This document shows positions 23,253 through 30,723 of a stretch of 61,231 bases of DNA, piece after piece. Both the position numbers and the translations under genes were made by a program. Every line of letters starts with the position of its first letter. Position 1 is the first letter of the stretch. The stretch comes from a virus: positions 1 to 61,231 of the IMG/VR virus record IMGVR_UViG_3300042516_004065; one strand, given 5' to 3'. Below the pieces are notes generated by a model that saw only the letters and a list, made by a program, of their open reading frames with translations, made no database searches and had not been told where the DNA came from.

Positions 23253-23469
23253 CTTTTACTGCTTTTTCAACAGTTGAAACATGATCAAGACTGTCAGGCA
23301 GTTCGTCTACTTTCCTAAGAAGAAATGATCCATCTTTTTGATCAATGAATTCAATAGTGTCTCCTTCTTTCCAGCCCATGAGGTTCCAGAGTTCATCAGG
23401 GAAGACGAGAACACCGTCCTCATCAACATCACAGATCCAGGACTTAGTTGTTTCATTGGTTGGCTGCAT
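23236..23469 (-). CDS. AbrB/SpoVT-like DNA-binding protein
   Basis: 77 residues from ATG 23469 (a longer frame upstream runs through the previous gene). SWICDVDEDGVLVFPDELWN then WKEGDTIEFIDQKDGSFLLR is the swapped-hairpin AbrB pattern. Such dimers bind DNA as transition-state regulators or antitoxins. No toxin neighbour is evident. The acidic tail is unusual for a pure DNA binder. Confidence 0.75.
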   Translation of the reverse strand: MQPTNETTKSWICDVDEDGVLVFPDELWNLMGWKEGDTIEFIDQKDGSFLLRKVDELPDSLDHVSTVEKAVKDDQTS

Positions 23470-23779
23470 CGCTAGATCCCAAGTACCGATCAAGTTCTTC
23501 CTTGAGGAGAGATCGCATTGAATCAAGCATTTCATCTTTGGTTCTGAAAGAAAGAACTTCGTACTGATCAGAAATACCGTGGTCTGCTTTGTAACTTTGA
23601 TCAACGTAATACATCAGATCTAAAGTCATACGAAACAGCTCTTGACTAGGCACTGGTGCCAAATCGAATTCGGTAATCTGATAATTCAGATGAGACATCA
23701 TTTCAGCAACCTTATTAGAATGATTGCTAAATGTAGGGAAGTAGGTGTCGTAGTCCCTGTAGTAGAACTCACCAGCCAT
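23453..23779 (-). CDS. Hypothetical protein
   Basis: 108 residues from ATG 23779 (MAGEFYYRDYDTYFPTF). Rich in Tyr, Phe and acidic residues; helical second half (LDSMRSLLKEELDRYLG). Overlaps the next gene by 17 nt. No domain recognised. A weak leader without Shine-Dalgarno (GCGCCCTTCCGTACC) precedes the ATG. Confidence 0.6.
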   Translation of the reverse strand: MAGEFYYRDYDTYFPTFSNHSNKVAEMMSHLNYQITEFDLAPVPSQELFRMTLDLMYYVDQSYKADHGISDQYEVLSFRTKDEMLDSMRSLLKEELDRYLGSSDAANQ

Positions 23780-23843
23780 AGAAGGTACGGAAGGGCGCAC
23801 CAAGATTAGCGGATGTTCTTCTTGGTTACTAGGGACAGTAGGG

Positions 23844-23870
23844 AAAAAGTGTTAAGTCTTACACAAGACT
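23844..23870 (-). terminator. Candidate terminator
   Basis: On the minus strand AGTCTT-GTGT-AAGACT forms a 6-bp stem with a 4-nt loop, followed after six bases by TTTTT (23844-23848). It stands right after the stop of the membrane protein at 23870. The gap between stem and T run makes it a moderate candidate. Confidence 0.45.
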
Positions 23871-24136
23871 CAATTGTTCCAGTGGCGAATGACACCAGCC
23901 ACAATGAAACAATTGGTTAAGAAATAAGTTAAGAAAATAACGGAACGAATAAGGGCAACCCGATCAGCTTCTGAGGTTGTCCGTCCTGTTTTTTCTCCGA
24001 GTGCTTTTGCCCAGAGGTGCCAGAGTTGACGACGGTTCACTGGCGGAAAAAACGGGGAGACGTTATCGGACGCCTCCAGAACCGTGGCCGCCCTCCAGGC
24101 TGTCTGCCTGACGCGTAACCAATAAAGGGCGAGCAC
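23870..24136 (-). CDS. Small membrane protein
   Basis: 88 residues at most; the true start is uncertain because the first 25 residues are low-complexity. C-terminal part: RRQLWHLWAKALGEKTGRTT, then a hydrophobic segment SVIFLTYFLTNCFIVAGVI spanning about 19 residues and ending RHWNN. Single-pass membrane topology likely. Confidence 0.5.
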   Translation of the reverse strand: MLALYWLRVRQTAWRAATVLEASDNVSPFFPPVNRRQLWHLWAKALGEKTGRTTSEADRVALIRSVIFLTYFLTNCFIVAGVIRHWNN

Positions 24137-24215
24137 ACTTTGATGGGTGAACTTCGTTTAAGACAACCTCAGTCCAGGGTTGTCCCCTTAATTGATGGCC
24201 CAAGCGTAACCAGCC

Positions 24216-24557
24216 TCAGGGACTGGACAGAGGCTTGGGCTCTATCTGCCCGATCAAAAAGAGCGGGAACTTGTTTACTATAACAGAATTTAAATAGAAG
24301 TGGGTCGGACTACTGGGCTTCAAGCTCGGCGGCTTGGGGCGGCGGAAGGCGCGAAGGTTCTCGCTTACATTTTTCCAGTCATCTACTACTAGCCACTCAC
24401 AGCACGCTTCCAGCTCCTGATCAGCGCCCCAGCGAGCGGCTTGGGCGGCGATGTACTCTTGCCACGCCACTGGATCGCGTGGATTCTTGCGTTGCGCTTG
24501 CTGTGCCCAGAGTCGACGCAGCTCCGGCGGTGGGGTGATCGGGTGTTTCTCAGTCAT
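24216..24557 (-). CDS. HPITPPPEL-family paralogue 1
   Basis: 113 residues. N-terminal HPITPPPELRRLWAQQ, middle YIAAQAARWGADQELEACC and EWL, then LRAFRRPKPPSLKP. I know this family from cyanophages and picocyanobacteria, with unknown function. The last 30 residues after SLKP lose the pattern (usually EQAL..L), so this copy is truncated or extended by read-through. Its ATG lies within ATGACTGA, an 8-nt overlap with the upstream copy. Confidence 0.7.
   Translation of the reverse strand: MTEKHPITPPPELRRLWAQQAQRKNPRDPVAWQEYIAAQAARWGADQELEACCEWLVVDDWKNVSENLRAFRRPKPPSLKPSSPTHFYLNSVIVNKFPLFLIGQIEPKPLSSP
24391..24446 (-). repeat. Near-identical paralogue DNA block, copy A
   Basis: Shares agccactcacagcacgc and ctcctgatcagcgccccagc, with scattered single-base differences, with copies B (24740-24790) and C (26552-26606). 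It encodes ADQELEACCEWL. The high DNA identity, greater than needed for the protein, indicates recent duplication or gene conversion. Confidence 0.8.
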
Positions 24558-25248
24558 TGAGTTGCTCTAATGCGCGGCGGATAAGTTCAACCTGGGTTCG
24601 TGAAAGTTCGGCTCCGTTGGGATCAGCAGTCAGGTTCAACTCGCTCAGGGCCTGCTCCTTCAATGATGGCAGTTTTGGGCGGCGGGTCGCGCGAAGGTCG
24701 TCAACCACGTCAAACCCCTGCTGTCGCAGCAGATGGCAACACGCCTCCAGCTCCTGATCAGCGCCCCAGCGGGCGGCTTGAGTGGCGATGTCTAGAAGTT
24801 TTTCTCTTGAAAGAGTGACCATGATCATCTTTCGCCGCCCATCGGTGAACTCGGGCAAATCGCGCCACTGCTCTACCAGCTCCGGCGGTGGGGTGATCGG
24901 GTGTTGTTGGTTAGTCATTGAATTTCTCCCAAGGTCATCAATTTGATCCGCGTTATAAGCAGTATGAAGATCGTGTAATGCCCGCTCCTTTATACTTTTT
25001 GGACGCATCGCTTCCTTCAATGATTCTCCCACTGGGGTGATCCTTAGGTGAGGTTCATTCAAGGCATTGTGATCCAGCCACTTTGCATCTGCAATTAGTT
25101 GCTGGTTAGCACCCCACGCAGCAGCACAGTTTGCTATGTGGATCTCGTAAAGCCAATCGCGTTCGTCGTAATCCTTTTCATTAGCCCATTGTTCAATAAT
25201 CTCACGTGGCGGCACCATTTTGTTGGCGCTAACAAATTGGTCAGTCAT
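24550..25248 (-). CDS. Tandem HPITPPPEL-family protein (two copies fused)
   Basis: 232 residues from ATG 25248; the upstream extension to 25386 overlaps a separate small Cys-rich gene. First unit (residues about 12-100): VPPREIIEQWANEKDY, NCAAAWGANQQLIADAKWL. Second unit: MTNQQHPITPPPELVEQWRD, ATQAARWGADQELEACCHLL, DLRATRRPKLPSLKEQAL. The first copy is more divergent. The fused arrangement and near-identical DNA with neighbouring copies point to duplication. Ends LIRRALEQLND. Confidence 0.72.
   Translation of the reverse strand: MTDQFVSANKMVPPREIIEQWANEKDYDERDWLYEIHIANCAAAWGANQQLIADAKWLDHNALNEPHLRITPVGESLKEAMRPKSIKERALHDLHTAYNADQIDDLGRNSMTNQQHPITPPPELVEQWRDLPEFTDGRRKMIMVTLSREKLLDIATQAARWGADQELEACCHLLRQQGFDVVDDLRATRRPKLPSLKEQALSELNLTADPNGAELSRTQVELIRRALEQLND
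24740..24790 (-). repeat. Near-identical paralogue DNA block, copy B
   Basis: Contains cacgcctccagctcctgatc followed by agcgccccagcgggcggctt, matching copy C except for a few bases. Confidence 0.8.
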
Positions 25249-25265
25249 GGTGTTAGTTGATCGGA

Positions 25266-25439
25266 CTACTGGGTCTTGGGCGTAGCGGGCATGTAGTAAG
25301 CGCAGATGTGCGCTCGCTCGTAGTTGAGGTTTGCCGCCCATGACAGGAGAACATTGTCTGGGATTGGTGCAGTGTGTCTGAGGCAATGTTGCTTTGCGGG
25401 GCAGCCTGTGCCGTGACAGCGTGTGATGTCTTTGAGCAT
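25266..25439 (-). CDS. Small Cys/His-rich protein
   Basis: 57 residues, ATG 25437-25439 to TAG 25266. MLKDITRCHGTGCPAKQHCL has three Cys spaced C-x4-C-x5-C, then a Trp/Tyr-rich tail with HICAYYMP. I know short cyanobacterial and phage proteins of this form (CxGxxCPxxxxC). Likely binds zinc or another metal. It fits exactly between its neighbours, which the longer frame through this region does not. Confidence 0.65.
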   Translation of the reverse strand: MLKDITRCHGTGCPAKQHCLRHTAPIPDNVLLSWAANLNYERAHICAYYMPATPKTQ

Positions 25440-25451
25440 TAGTGATGTTGA

Positions 25452-25691
25452 CTACTGGGCTTCAAGCTCGGCGGCGATGGCGAGGAGGTTTTGACGCACG
25501 TCTTGCATTGTTTCACCGTAAATGTCGTTGTCCTCATGCCAAAACTTTGGCACTACTTGATCCGCAGCAGCACGCAGGGCGGCAACGGCATTGGCACGAG
25601 CCCAATACCGCTCTGGACCCGTTGAGTTTTCTGTGTGCAGGGCATCCAGCACTGCCTGCGCGGCGGGGCTCAGTGGGGTGGTGTCAGTCAT
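25452..25691 (-). CDS. Small hypothetical protein
   Basis: 79 residues from ATG 25691 (ATGACTGA overlap of 8 nt with the upstream gene). MTDTTPLSPAAQAVLDALHT, then RYWARANAVAALRAAADQVV and a C-terminal helix ending AAELEAQ. This Ala-rich family is common in cyanophages; role unknown. Confidence 0.65.
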   Translation of the reverse strand: MTDTTPLSPAAQAVLDALHTENSTGPERYWARANAVAALRAAADQVVPKFWHEDNDIYGETMQDVRQNLLAIAAELEAQ

Positions 25692-25866
25692 TGAGTAGAC
25701 CTCCATCAACGAGAGCATCACACCATTCCTTGAATGGCGCCTCGATCTGAGCCATGGCTTTGTTGTCCACGGCGCTTGGATCGCGGATCATGGCAATGGC
25801 AAGGCCAAGAGCATCACCGAGGCGATTCTCAAGGCTGTTTAGTGGCACAAATTTGAAGTCAGTCAT
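25684..25866 (-). CDS. Small hypothetical protein
   Basis: 60 residues. MTDFKFVPLNSLENRLGDAL, then AMAQIEAPFKEWCDALVDGG. Starts with ATGA overlapping the upstream stop and ends LLND, its stop inside the next gene's ATGACTGA. Tight translational coupling is therefore likely. Confidence 0.65.
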   Translation of the reverse strand: MTDFKFVPLNSLENRLGDALGLAIAMIRDPSAVDNKAMAQIEAPFKEWCDALVDGGLLND

Positions 25867-26384
25867 TGATTTACTTGGTCATAAAGAGCATTGACAATGA
25901 TGCCGCGATCACCGGGGTAGAGATCAAAGGGAGTTTCGTTAAGCCACAAGGCCACCGTGCGGATCGCAGCGCGGGCTTCTTCCTCCCAGTTGATGGGTTC
26001 ATCGTCTCGACCGATGGCACGGGCTACCTGATTCACCAGCGAATTACCAACTTGGTTTGAAGTAGAAGTTGGCGTCATGCCAACCCTAAAATCGGGCGTC
26101 AGCAATGCCTTTAACTCTGCCTGTTGCTTTGCAGTAAGTTTCAGAGGTTTGCTGATCTGGTGGACTTTTGATGCTTGGCGTTCAGCAGCTTCTAACGATT
26201 CAACCCGGCTAAATAAAGCCACAATGTTTGAATTCGTTTCGACAATGTGCTTTTGAACCGTATCTTCTAGCGTCTTGACCCTGGCGCGGAGTTCAAGGAT
26301 GCAGGTTTGAGGAGCGTAGCCGTATTCATCAGACCAATGCGCTATTTCGGCCCATTGCTTGGGCGTTGCTGTGTAATCAGCCAT
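25863..26384 (-). CDS. Coiled-coil hypothetical protein
   Basis: 173 residues from ATG 26384 (ATGGCTGA, 8-nt overlap). MADYTATPKQWAEIAHWSDE then a coiled coil at about residues 30-75 (LELRARVKTLEDTVQKH), and a C-terminal domain VARAIGRDDEPINWEEEARA. This C-terminal pattern of WxEEARAAI is frequent in cyanophage proteins next to the HPITPPPEL family. Function unknown. Confidence 0.68.
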   Translation of the reverse strand: MADYTATPKQWAEIAHWSDEYGYAPQTCILELRARVKTLEDTVQKHIVETNSNIVALFSRVESLEAAERQASKVHQISKPLKLTAKQQAELKALLTPDFRVGMTPTSTSNQVGNSLVNQVARAIGRDDEPINWEEEARAAIRTVALWLNETPFDLYPGDRGIIVNALYDQVNQ

Positions 26385-26724
26385 CGAGTTGCTCCAGTGC
26401 GCGGCGGATGATGTTTTCGTGAGCAGCATCAAGACGATCTGAGGCGTCGTCTAAAACTGCAAGCGCTTGCTCCTTCAAGCTCGGCGGCTTGGGGCGACGG
26501 GCGGCGCGGAGTTCGTCGCTGAATTCGTGGTGAATCCACTCTTTGGCTTTAAGCCACTCACAGCACGCCTCCAGCTCCTGATCAGCGCCCCAGCGGGCGG
26601 CTTGGGTGCAGATGAGCTGCTCGTAGTTCGCCGGGTAAGCTCCGATGCAGTCATGCGAGCAAGTGTTCTCCAGCCACTTTTCCACCAGCTCAGGGGGCGG
26701 TGTAATCGGGTGTTCTTGAGTCAT
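26377..26724 (-). CDS. HPITPPPEL-family paralogue 3
   Basis: 115 residues. EHPITPPPELVEKWLENTC, ICTQAARWGADQELEACCEW, LRAARRPKPPSLKEQALAVL, and ends IRRALEQLDG. This is the most complete copy and probably reflects the ancestral form. It is the first gene of the overlapping set and is preceded by an unstructured (CAA)6 leader. Confidence 0.75.
   Translation of the reverse strand: MTQEHPITPPPELVEKWLENTCSHDCIGAYPANYEQLICTQAARWGADQELEACCEWLKAKEWIHHEFSDELRAARRPKPPSLKEQALAVLDDASDRLDAAHENIIRRALEQLDG
26552..26606 (-). repeat. Near-identical paralogue DNA block, copy C
   Basis: Matches copies A and B over about 50 bp, including agccactcacagcacgcct and ctcctgatcagcgccccagc. Confidence 0.8.
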
Positions 26725-26732
26725 TGTTGAAT

Positions 26733-26750
26733 TTGTTGTTGTTGTTGTTG
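26733..26750 (-). promoter_or_regulatory. (CAA)6 leader
   Basis: Six TTG triplets on the plus strand give CAACAACAACAACAACAA in the minus transcript, ending 9 bases before the ATG at 26724. There is no Shine-Dalgarno. CAA repeats are known to be unstructured and to help initiation. Triplet repeats can also slip and tune expression. Confidence 0.6.
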
Positions 26751-26766
26751 GAACTTAAAAGTGTGA

Positions 26767-27363
26767 TCAGGTACTTAACCTTTTACAACGCTCATAAACA
26801 AAGGAGAATCCAGGAACAAGTTGAGCTGCTGCTGGCGCTGAACCGTCATCTGTAGCAAGTGCATCACGCACCCGATCTTTATCAGGTAAATCCTCTTGCT
26901 TTACATCTACAACAGTGTTGTCTTTAATGCGCGTTATTGTCGTGGTCTTACGCAAACCAAACTCAGTCTTATCTTCCTCCTCCCAGTGTTCAAAGTTATC
27001 TACAAGACGTGGCTTAACTCTACGAATCGTAGCTTGATATTTAGTACCAGTTGGCTTGTTATCAATCAGATTCTGTTGATAAGCAAACTTAACAATAGAA
27101 ACCATCTTTTCCCGGTTCTTTTTCCATGCATCTAGGTTTTGTTTGATCTCATCCATCTCTGTTTGTAATGCTTCAATATAAGCATCACACTTTTTAATCA
27201 TGCCGATGATGGCATCAAACTTGGACTCCTGGCGAGAAGCCAGATCGTGAAGGTGCTGCTCCAGCATGGCCCGCTCATCCTCAGGGATGTCAGGCATATC
27301 CTTCAAAAAGCTGATGTGCTGGATGGATTCAGCAATTTGGATCAGGGAAAGCTTGTCAGCCAT
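26767..27363 (-). CDS. Siphovirus Gp157-like protein
   Basis: 198 residues from ATG 27363 (MADKLSLIQIAES). N-terminal helix pair, long coiled coil (about residues 50-90; DAYIEALQTEMDEIKQNLDA), then FAYQQNLIDNKPTG, YQATIRRVKPRLVDN and a C-terminal KDxDRVRDAL-like segment. This layout fits the Gp157 family, found next to SSB and recombinase genes in phages and linked to DNA recombination or resistance. A TTGCACACC leader precedes it. Confidence 0.75.
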   Translation of the reverse strand: MADKLSLIQIAESIQHISFLKDMPDIPEDERAMLEQHLHDLASRQESKFDAIIGMIKKCDAYIEALQTEMDEIKQNLDAWKKNREKMVSIVKFAYQQNLIDNKPTGTKYQATIRRVKPRLVDNFEHWEEEDKTEFGLRKTTTITRIKDNTVVDVKQEDLPDKDRVRDALATDDGSAPAAAQLVPGFSFVYERCKRLST

Positions 27364-27387
27364 GGTGAGTAATGTCGTGGTGTGCAA

Positions 27388-28260
27388 TCAGGACTGTTTA
27401 GCGCGGGTGCTGTTCATCAATGCACCCAGGCTATGAGAATAGAGTGAAAGTTTAAAAGGTGGATCTTGGGTCAGCGCATCCGTAAAGGTTTGCCAGCAAG
27501 CTCCGGTTGGCATGTGGTTACTGTCATAGACAGCTTTTTCTTTCCAACCACCAACGGGTAACCATTGACCACCTGTTTTTACGCCGTCATAAGTAACGCG
27601 ATACAGTAACAAACCGCGACGATGATCAAAATAGTAAACACACATTCTTGGATTGTATTCTTTATCGCTCTGCCTGGATTCAAACCGAATTGCATGAAGC
27701 ATCATGTTGGCAGAACACCATTGTAAATGTTTACAAATGGGCTTAAATTTTATGTCGGTATAAGTAGAGAACTCATCGGAAAGTTCATGCCTGTGGACAT
27801 GCATTTGATTCCATGATTCACAGCTGCACATCTCTTCTTTCTCCATGACAAAGTACAACTTCTGTACTCCATCACGGTCTGTTTGAATCCGGGGCGGGCG
27901 TCCCAGCAAAGGCTCCAGCGCATCAATGGCTTGGGACGGACCGTAATCCAATGCTGCAACAGGTGTTCCTTGCCAAGGACGACTGCTCAATGCCTGGCTC
28001 CAAACCTTGTAATCAAAGTAGGAAGGGGTGCGCGTGCGGTGCTCCCAGAAATTTTTAAGGATTTTTGCCCTCTCTATATAGAGTTGGGTGTCAGTTAACT
28101 GTAAACAAACCAGATCATCTTCAAGTGAAATAGATTGAATATCAGTGGCTTGTAGAACTTTGAATTTATCTGGATCTTCTTGATAAAGAGCATCAATAAT
28201 TCTTCTACGTCCATACACAAGACGTTGAGCATCAGAAAGTAGCGCTTCAGTTACGGTCAT
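27388..28260 (-). CDS. SWIM-like zinc-finger protein
   Basis: 290 residues. MTVTEALLSDAQRLVYGRRR at the start. Mid-protein zinc motif CSCESW (about 144-149) and PICKHLQWCS (about 174-183) fits CxC...CxH SWIM zinc fingers, which bind DNA or proteins. C-terminal half has YYFDHRRGLLLYRVTYDG. No full family recognised. It sits upstream of Gp157-like in the same operon and has the extended GGAGTAAGTC...TGCACACACCAC leader. Confidence 0.65.
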   Translation of the reverse strand: MTVTEALLSDAQRLVYGRRRIIDALYQEDPDKFKVLQATDIQSISLEDDLVCLQLTDTQLYIERAKILKNFWEHRTRTPSYFDYKVWSQALSSRPWQGTPVAALDYGPSQAIDALEPLLGRPPRIQTDRDGVQKLYFVMEKEEMCSCESWNQMHVHRHELSDEFSTYTDIKFKPICKHLQWCSANMMLHAIRFESRQSDKEYNPRMCVYYFDHRRGLLLYRVTYDGVKTGGQWLPVGGWKEKAVYDSNHMPTGACWQTFTDALTQDPPFKLSLYSHSLGALMNSTRAKQS

Positions 28261-28315
28261 TACGGTCAGGTGGTGTGTGCAGGAGCAGTTTTAAGACTTA
28301 CTCCAGGTCTAGAAA

Positions 28316-28447
28316 TCAACCTTTTCCTTGCCCGCGATAGGCTTTAGATTTTTTAAATGAGCCACGCTTGCGTCGGCCATGACCAATAGAGGTCCGCTTG
28401 GGCACGGACTCTTTGTGAATGGTTCCTGTTAAGGATTTCTTTGCCAT
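28316..28447 (-). CDS. Small very basic protein
   Basis: 43 residues. MAKKSLTGTIHKESVPKRTS then GRRKRGSFKKSKAYRGQGKG. About one third Lys or Arg. I associate the MAKKSLTGTIHKESVPKRTS opening with cyanophage small basic proteins. Likely nucleic-acid-binding, perhaps condensing or RNA-binding. Below the size limit of usual callers. Confidence 0.7.
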   Translation of the reverse strand: MAKKSLTGTIHKESVPKRTSIGHGRRKRGSFKKSKAYRGQGKG

Positions 28448-28522
28448 TGTAGCTGAGAGCTGAGAAGCCAGTGGCAGTCTAGGTTCTTAGCCTGTGGTGT
28501 CAAGCACAGTAACAATGATTAC

Positions 28523-28550
28523 TTGACATTAAATGTTGAATGTTTAGACT
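28523..28550 (+). promoter_or_regulatory. Sigma-70-type promoter
   Basis: TTGACA at 28523-28528, a 16-bp spacer and TAGACT at 28545-28550 form a good plus-strand promoter. The predicted start near 28557 leaves a leader of only about 6 nt to ATG 28563 or 15 nt to ATG 28572. It drives the lone plus-strand gene at 28563. Confidence 0.6.
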
Positions 28551-28562
28551 GAACATTATGCC

Positions 28563-28817
28563 ATGTCAATAATGTCTGGCTTTGAATTAATTGAATTTAA
28601 GTTCAGCCCTGATGACTTTAATCTTTCTTTAGAAGATGAGTTTCTTCAAGCAAAGATTGCAAAGGAATTAGAAGCTGTTACTGATCCAGATGTTTTAAGA
28701 GCAGGAGCACTGAAACTTCTTCAGCTATCTGTACAACGCCAGGCCATCATTAGAAATTTAATCGCACGGCTTGCCAACCTGGAGGCAGATGTGATCAAGA
28801 CCTATTACGAAGAATAA
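28563..28817 (+). CDS. Small helical protein
   Basis: 84 residues (ATG 28563; in-frame ATG 28572 also possible). FELIEFKFSPDDFNLSLEDE followed by a long helix with KLLQLSVQRQAIIRNLIARL. I have seen similar short proteins in cyanophages; no function. It is a single plus gene within a long minus block and has its own promoter. Confidence 0.65.
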   Translation: MSIMSGFELIEFKFSPDDFNLSLEDEFLQAKIAKELEAVTDPDVLRAGALKLLQLSVQRQAIIRNLIARLANLEADVIKTYYEE

Positions 28818-28841
28818 AAAACCGCCCCCGAAGGAGCGGTT
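28815..28841 (-). terminator. Rho-independent terminator
   Basis: On the minus strand AACCGCTCCTTCGGGGGCGG then TTTTTT: a GC-rich stem with a UUCG-type loop and a strong U tract. It stands 23 bp downstream of the DUF5895-like stop at 28865, ending the SSB/dCMP-deaminase operon. It lies just after the stop of the convergent plus gene and may serve both directions. Confidence 0.85.
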
Positions 28842-28864
28842 GAACATTCCAGGAGCAGTCTAGA

Positions 28865-29788
28865 TCAATCCAGGCTGATCTCTCCGGTCTCAGGATCCCG
28901 TGCGCCGGTCAGCACACGAGCACTGGATCCAGACGATTCAACAGGAGGCAGGGAGAAATCCAGGCCAGGCTTGATGGCGTGGTAGCCAATCTCCTTTTCA
29001 CATTGCTGGAAGAAGGACTTGGCATACACCTCAGGCGGGCAGGTTTCCCACACTTCCTCAATGAAGTCAATATCATCGTCACCCTTGGGGAAGAAGGACT
29101 CGATGTTCTTGACCGTGGGAACAACCCATTGCTTAGGGAACGCAATCCAGCTCTTGTTGTTCTCACCATAAAGCTGAGAACCAAAGGTGGGAGTGAAGAT
29201 TGCAGCAGCTGCTTGCTTGGGGTCAAAGCCAGCACCGCCTTTCAGCCCAGCAAATTCAGCAAAAGCAGACTCCAGCTGCTCGATGAAAGTGCCGTAAGCA
29301 TCGGTAAACAGGTTGGAAGCACCACCGTGGATGGAAAGGAGCAGCGGTTTCTTGTGAACCGGAGTGCCTTTCTCATTGACAAGGAAGATCAGAACAAGGC
29401 GACGACGCTTGTAAGGCGAAGGCTTGTTAGGATTCTTCTCTTGCCAATCGTCATAAAGAAACGAATCACGAGGATAGATTCCTTCGATGCCACCCTTCTC
29501 GGAGTTCTCGATAAAGGTGACATCTTTCCTGAAACCGCAGTGCAGCACTACCATGCGGGGAGTCTTAAAGAAGATTCCTTTGTTGCTGTCACCGTTGTTG
29601 TAGGTGTGCTCATACTCCTCAGCATCAGGGAATTGATCGGGAGTACCAGTCCACCCAATACGGGCCAGCACAGTGTCCTTCAGAAAGAGACCGCACTGGC
29701 TCTTGTCATTCAGGATCTGGCAGTTGCAGAAGTCACGCAGGACACCCTGGTACTTCTCAATATTAAGGTAGCGGTCCAGTACAGACAT
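28865..29788 (-). CDS. DUF5895-like protein
   Basis: 307 residues from ATG 29788 (MSVLDRYLNIEKYQG); the frame continues upstream but that part is Cys/His-poor in pattern and outside the conserved layout. LVLIFLVNEKGTPVHKKPLL then SIHGGASNLFTDAYGTFIEQ, later WIAFPKQWVVPTV. This resembles DUF5895, which I know from cyanobacterial plasmids and phages. Its place after SSB and dCMP deaminase suggests a DNA-related role. A hairpin (GCAGG-TGCAACT-CCTGC) precedes it. Confidence 0.6.
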   Translation of the reverse strand: MSVLDRYLNIEKYQGVLRDFCNCQILNDKSQCGLFLKDTVLARIGWTGTPDQFPDAEEYEHTYNNGDSNKGIFFKTPRMVVLHCGFRKDVTFIENSEKGGIEGIYPRDSFLYDDWQEKNPNKPSPYKRRRLVLIFLVNEKGTPVHKKPLLLSIHGGASNLFTDAYGTFIEQLESAFAEFAGLKGGAGFDPKQAAAAIFTPTFGSQLYGENNKSWIAFPKQWVVPTVKNIESFFPKGDDDIDFIEEVWETCPPEVYAKSFFQQCEKEIGYHAIKPGLDFSLPPVESSGSSARVLTGARDPETGEISLD

Positions 29789-29818
29789 TACGTTCGTTGC
29801 GTTTGGATGGTCCTCAGA

Positions 29819-29835
29819 GCAGGAGTTGCACCTGC
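29819..29835 (-). other. TGCAA-loop hairpin, copy 3 (weak)
   Basis: Minus strand GCAGG-TGCAACT-CCTGC: 5-bp stem, 7-nt loop, about 30 nt before ATG 29788. It shares loop start and stem core with the two hairpins near 56.6 and 57.0 kb, though flanks differ. Confidence 0.4.
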
Positions 29836-29971
29836 ACAACGGGTTGGCTCCACTGGCGCTGACCTGAGGATGAAAAGGTTGCAGTAGCACCTGCAACCCT
29901 TGGTTCTTCGCCTCCCCTACCTTAGCTAAGGCAGATGGATTGAATTCATTGTTACGTATTACTTTTTCTTA

Positions 29972-30721
29972 TCAGAAAGGAACATCGTCACCGTTGATAC
30001 CGGCTGGTACGTCCTGCTGCAAAGGAGGCAGTTGCACAGAGGACTGATAAGGCTCCGCTGTTACAGCTGCTGGCGACTCAAACCGATTGCCAGTGTTGAC
30101 AGCCCGCAGCTCATTCTGTTCTTCCTTCTTCTTGTTCTTACCAAAGAAGGCATAGGTACCACTCTTCACGCGGACCTGATACATACCACGCTGCTGACCA
30201 TCCTGTGTGGTCCAGGTGTTGTAGCGGAGCACGCCAGACACAGCGATCTGCCGTCCCACATGGAGGTTTGCAGTCATGCGCTTAGCATCATCACCCCATG
30301 CTTCCATGCGGAACGCAAGGCTGTCATCCCAAGTGTGGCCAAGGATCTGCTGCGCTGGAGCTGAGCACATCAGCGAGAAAGTAAACAGATCTTCCTTGTT
30401 TTGTTCTGGAATAAATCCCACACCACCAGCAAGATTAACCTGATTAACTACGAGGTTAGGGGGAGCAATCTGAAACACCTGGTTAGGAACCAAGTACATC
30501 TTGTAATCTTGACGGTTGGGATACAACCGACCTCCAACTAATAATGTTGCACCAGGTTGAAACACATCAAAGGTTTCACCTGCAGCTTTATTAGGTACAA
30601 CAAGTAGAGGAACTTGTGCACCTGAATTACCTACCTTTGGAAGATTGATTTGCACAAAACGCAAACCATTATCCATAAATTTCTCACCGGCATAAATACC
30701 AGTGGCAAGCAGATTGTTCAT
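29972..30721 (-). CDS. ssb: Single-stranded DNA-binding protein, two OB-like domains
   Basis: 249 residues. N-terminal OB-like half (residues about 1-95, GIYAGEKFMDNGLRFVQINL) and a second, more SSB-like half (about 110-195) with LMCSAPAQQILGHT, GRQIAVSGVLRYNTW and GMYQVRVKSGTYAFF. A Gln/Pro-rich linker leads to the acidic tip INGDDVPF, the classic SSB C-terminal protein-interaction tail. It coats ssDNA during replication and recruits partners. Start 2 nt after dCMP deaminase stop. Confidence 0.85.
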   Translation of the reverse strand: MNNLLATGIYAGEKFMDNGLRFVQINLPKVGNSGAQVPLLVVPNKAAGETFDVFQPGATLLVGGRLYPNRQDYKMYLVPNQVFQIAPPNLVVNQVNLAGGVGFIPEQNKEDLFTFSLMCSAPAQQILGHTWDDSLAFRMEAWGDDAKRMTANLHVGRQIAVSGVLRYNTWTTQDGQQRGMYQVRVKSGTYAFFGKNKKKEEQNELRAVNTGNRFESPAAVTAEPYQSSVQLPPLQQDVPAGINGDDVPF

Positions 30722-30723
30722 GA

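Noticed and set aside
25249-25386. N-terminal extension of the tandem HPITPPPEL gene
   Set aside because: It overlaps the coherent Cys-rich small gene in another frame, and the extension lacks the family pattern.
28979-29887. 302-codon plus-strand ORF antisense to the DUF5895-like gene
   Set aside because: The minus frame has the coherent protein and operon position; the long antisense frame is a shadow of its codon usage.
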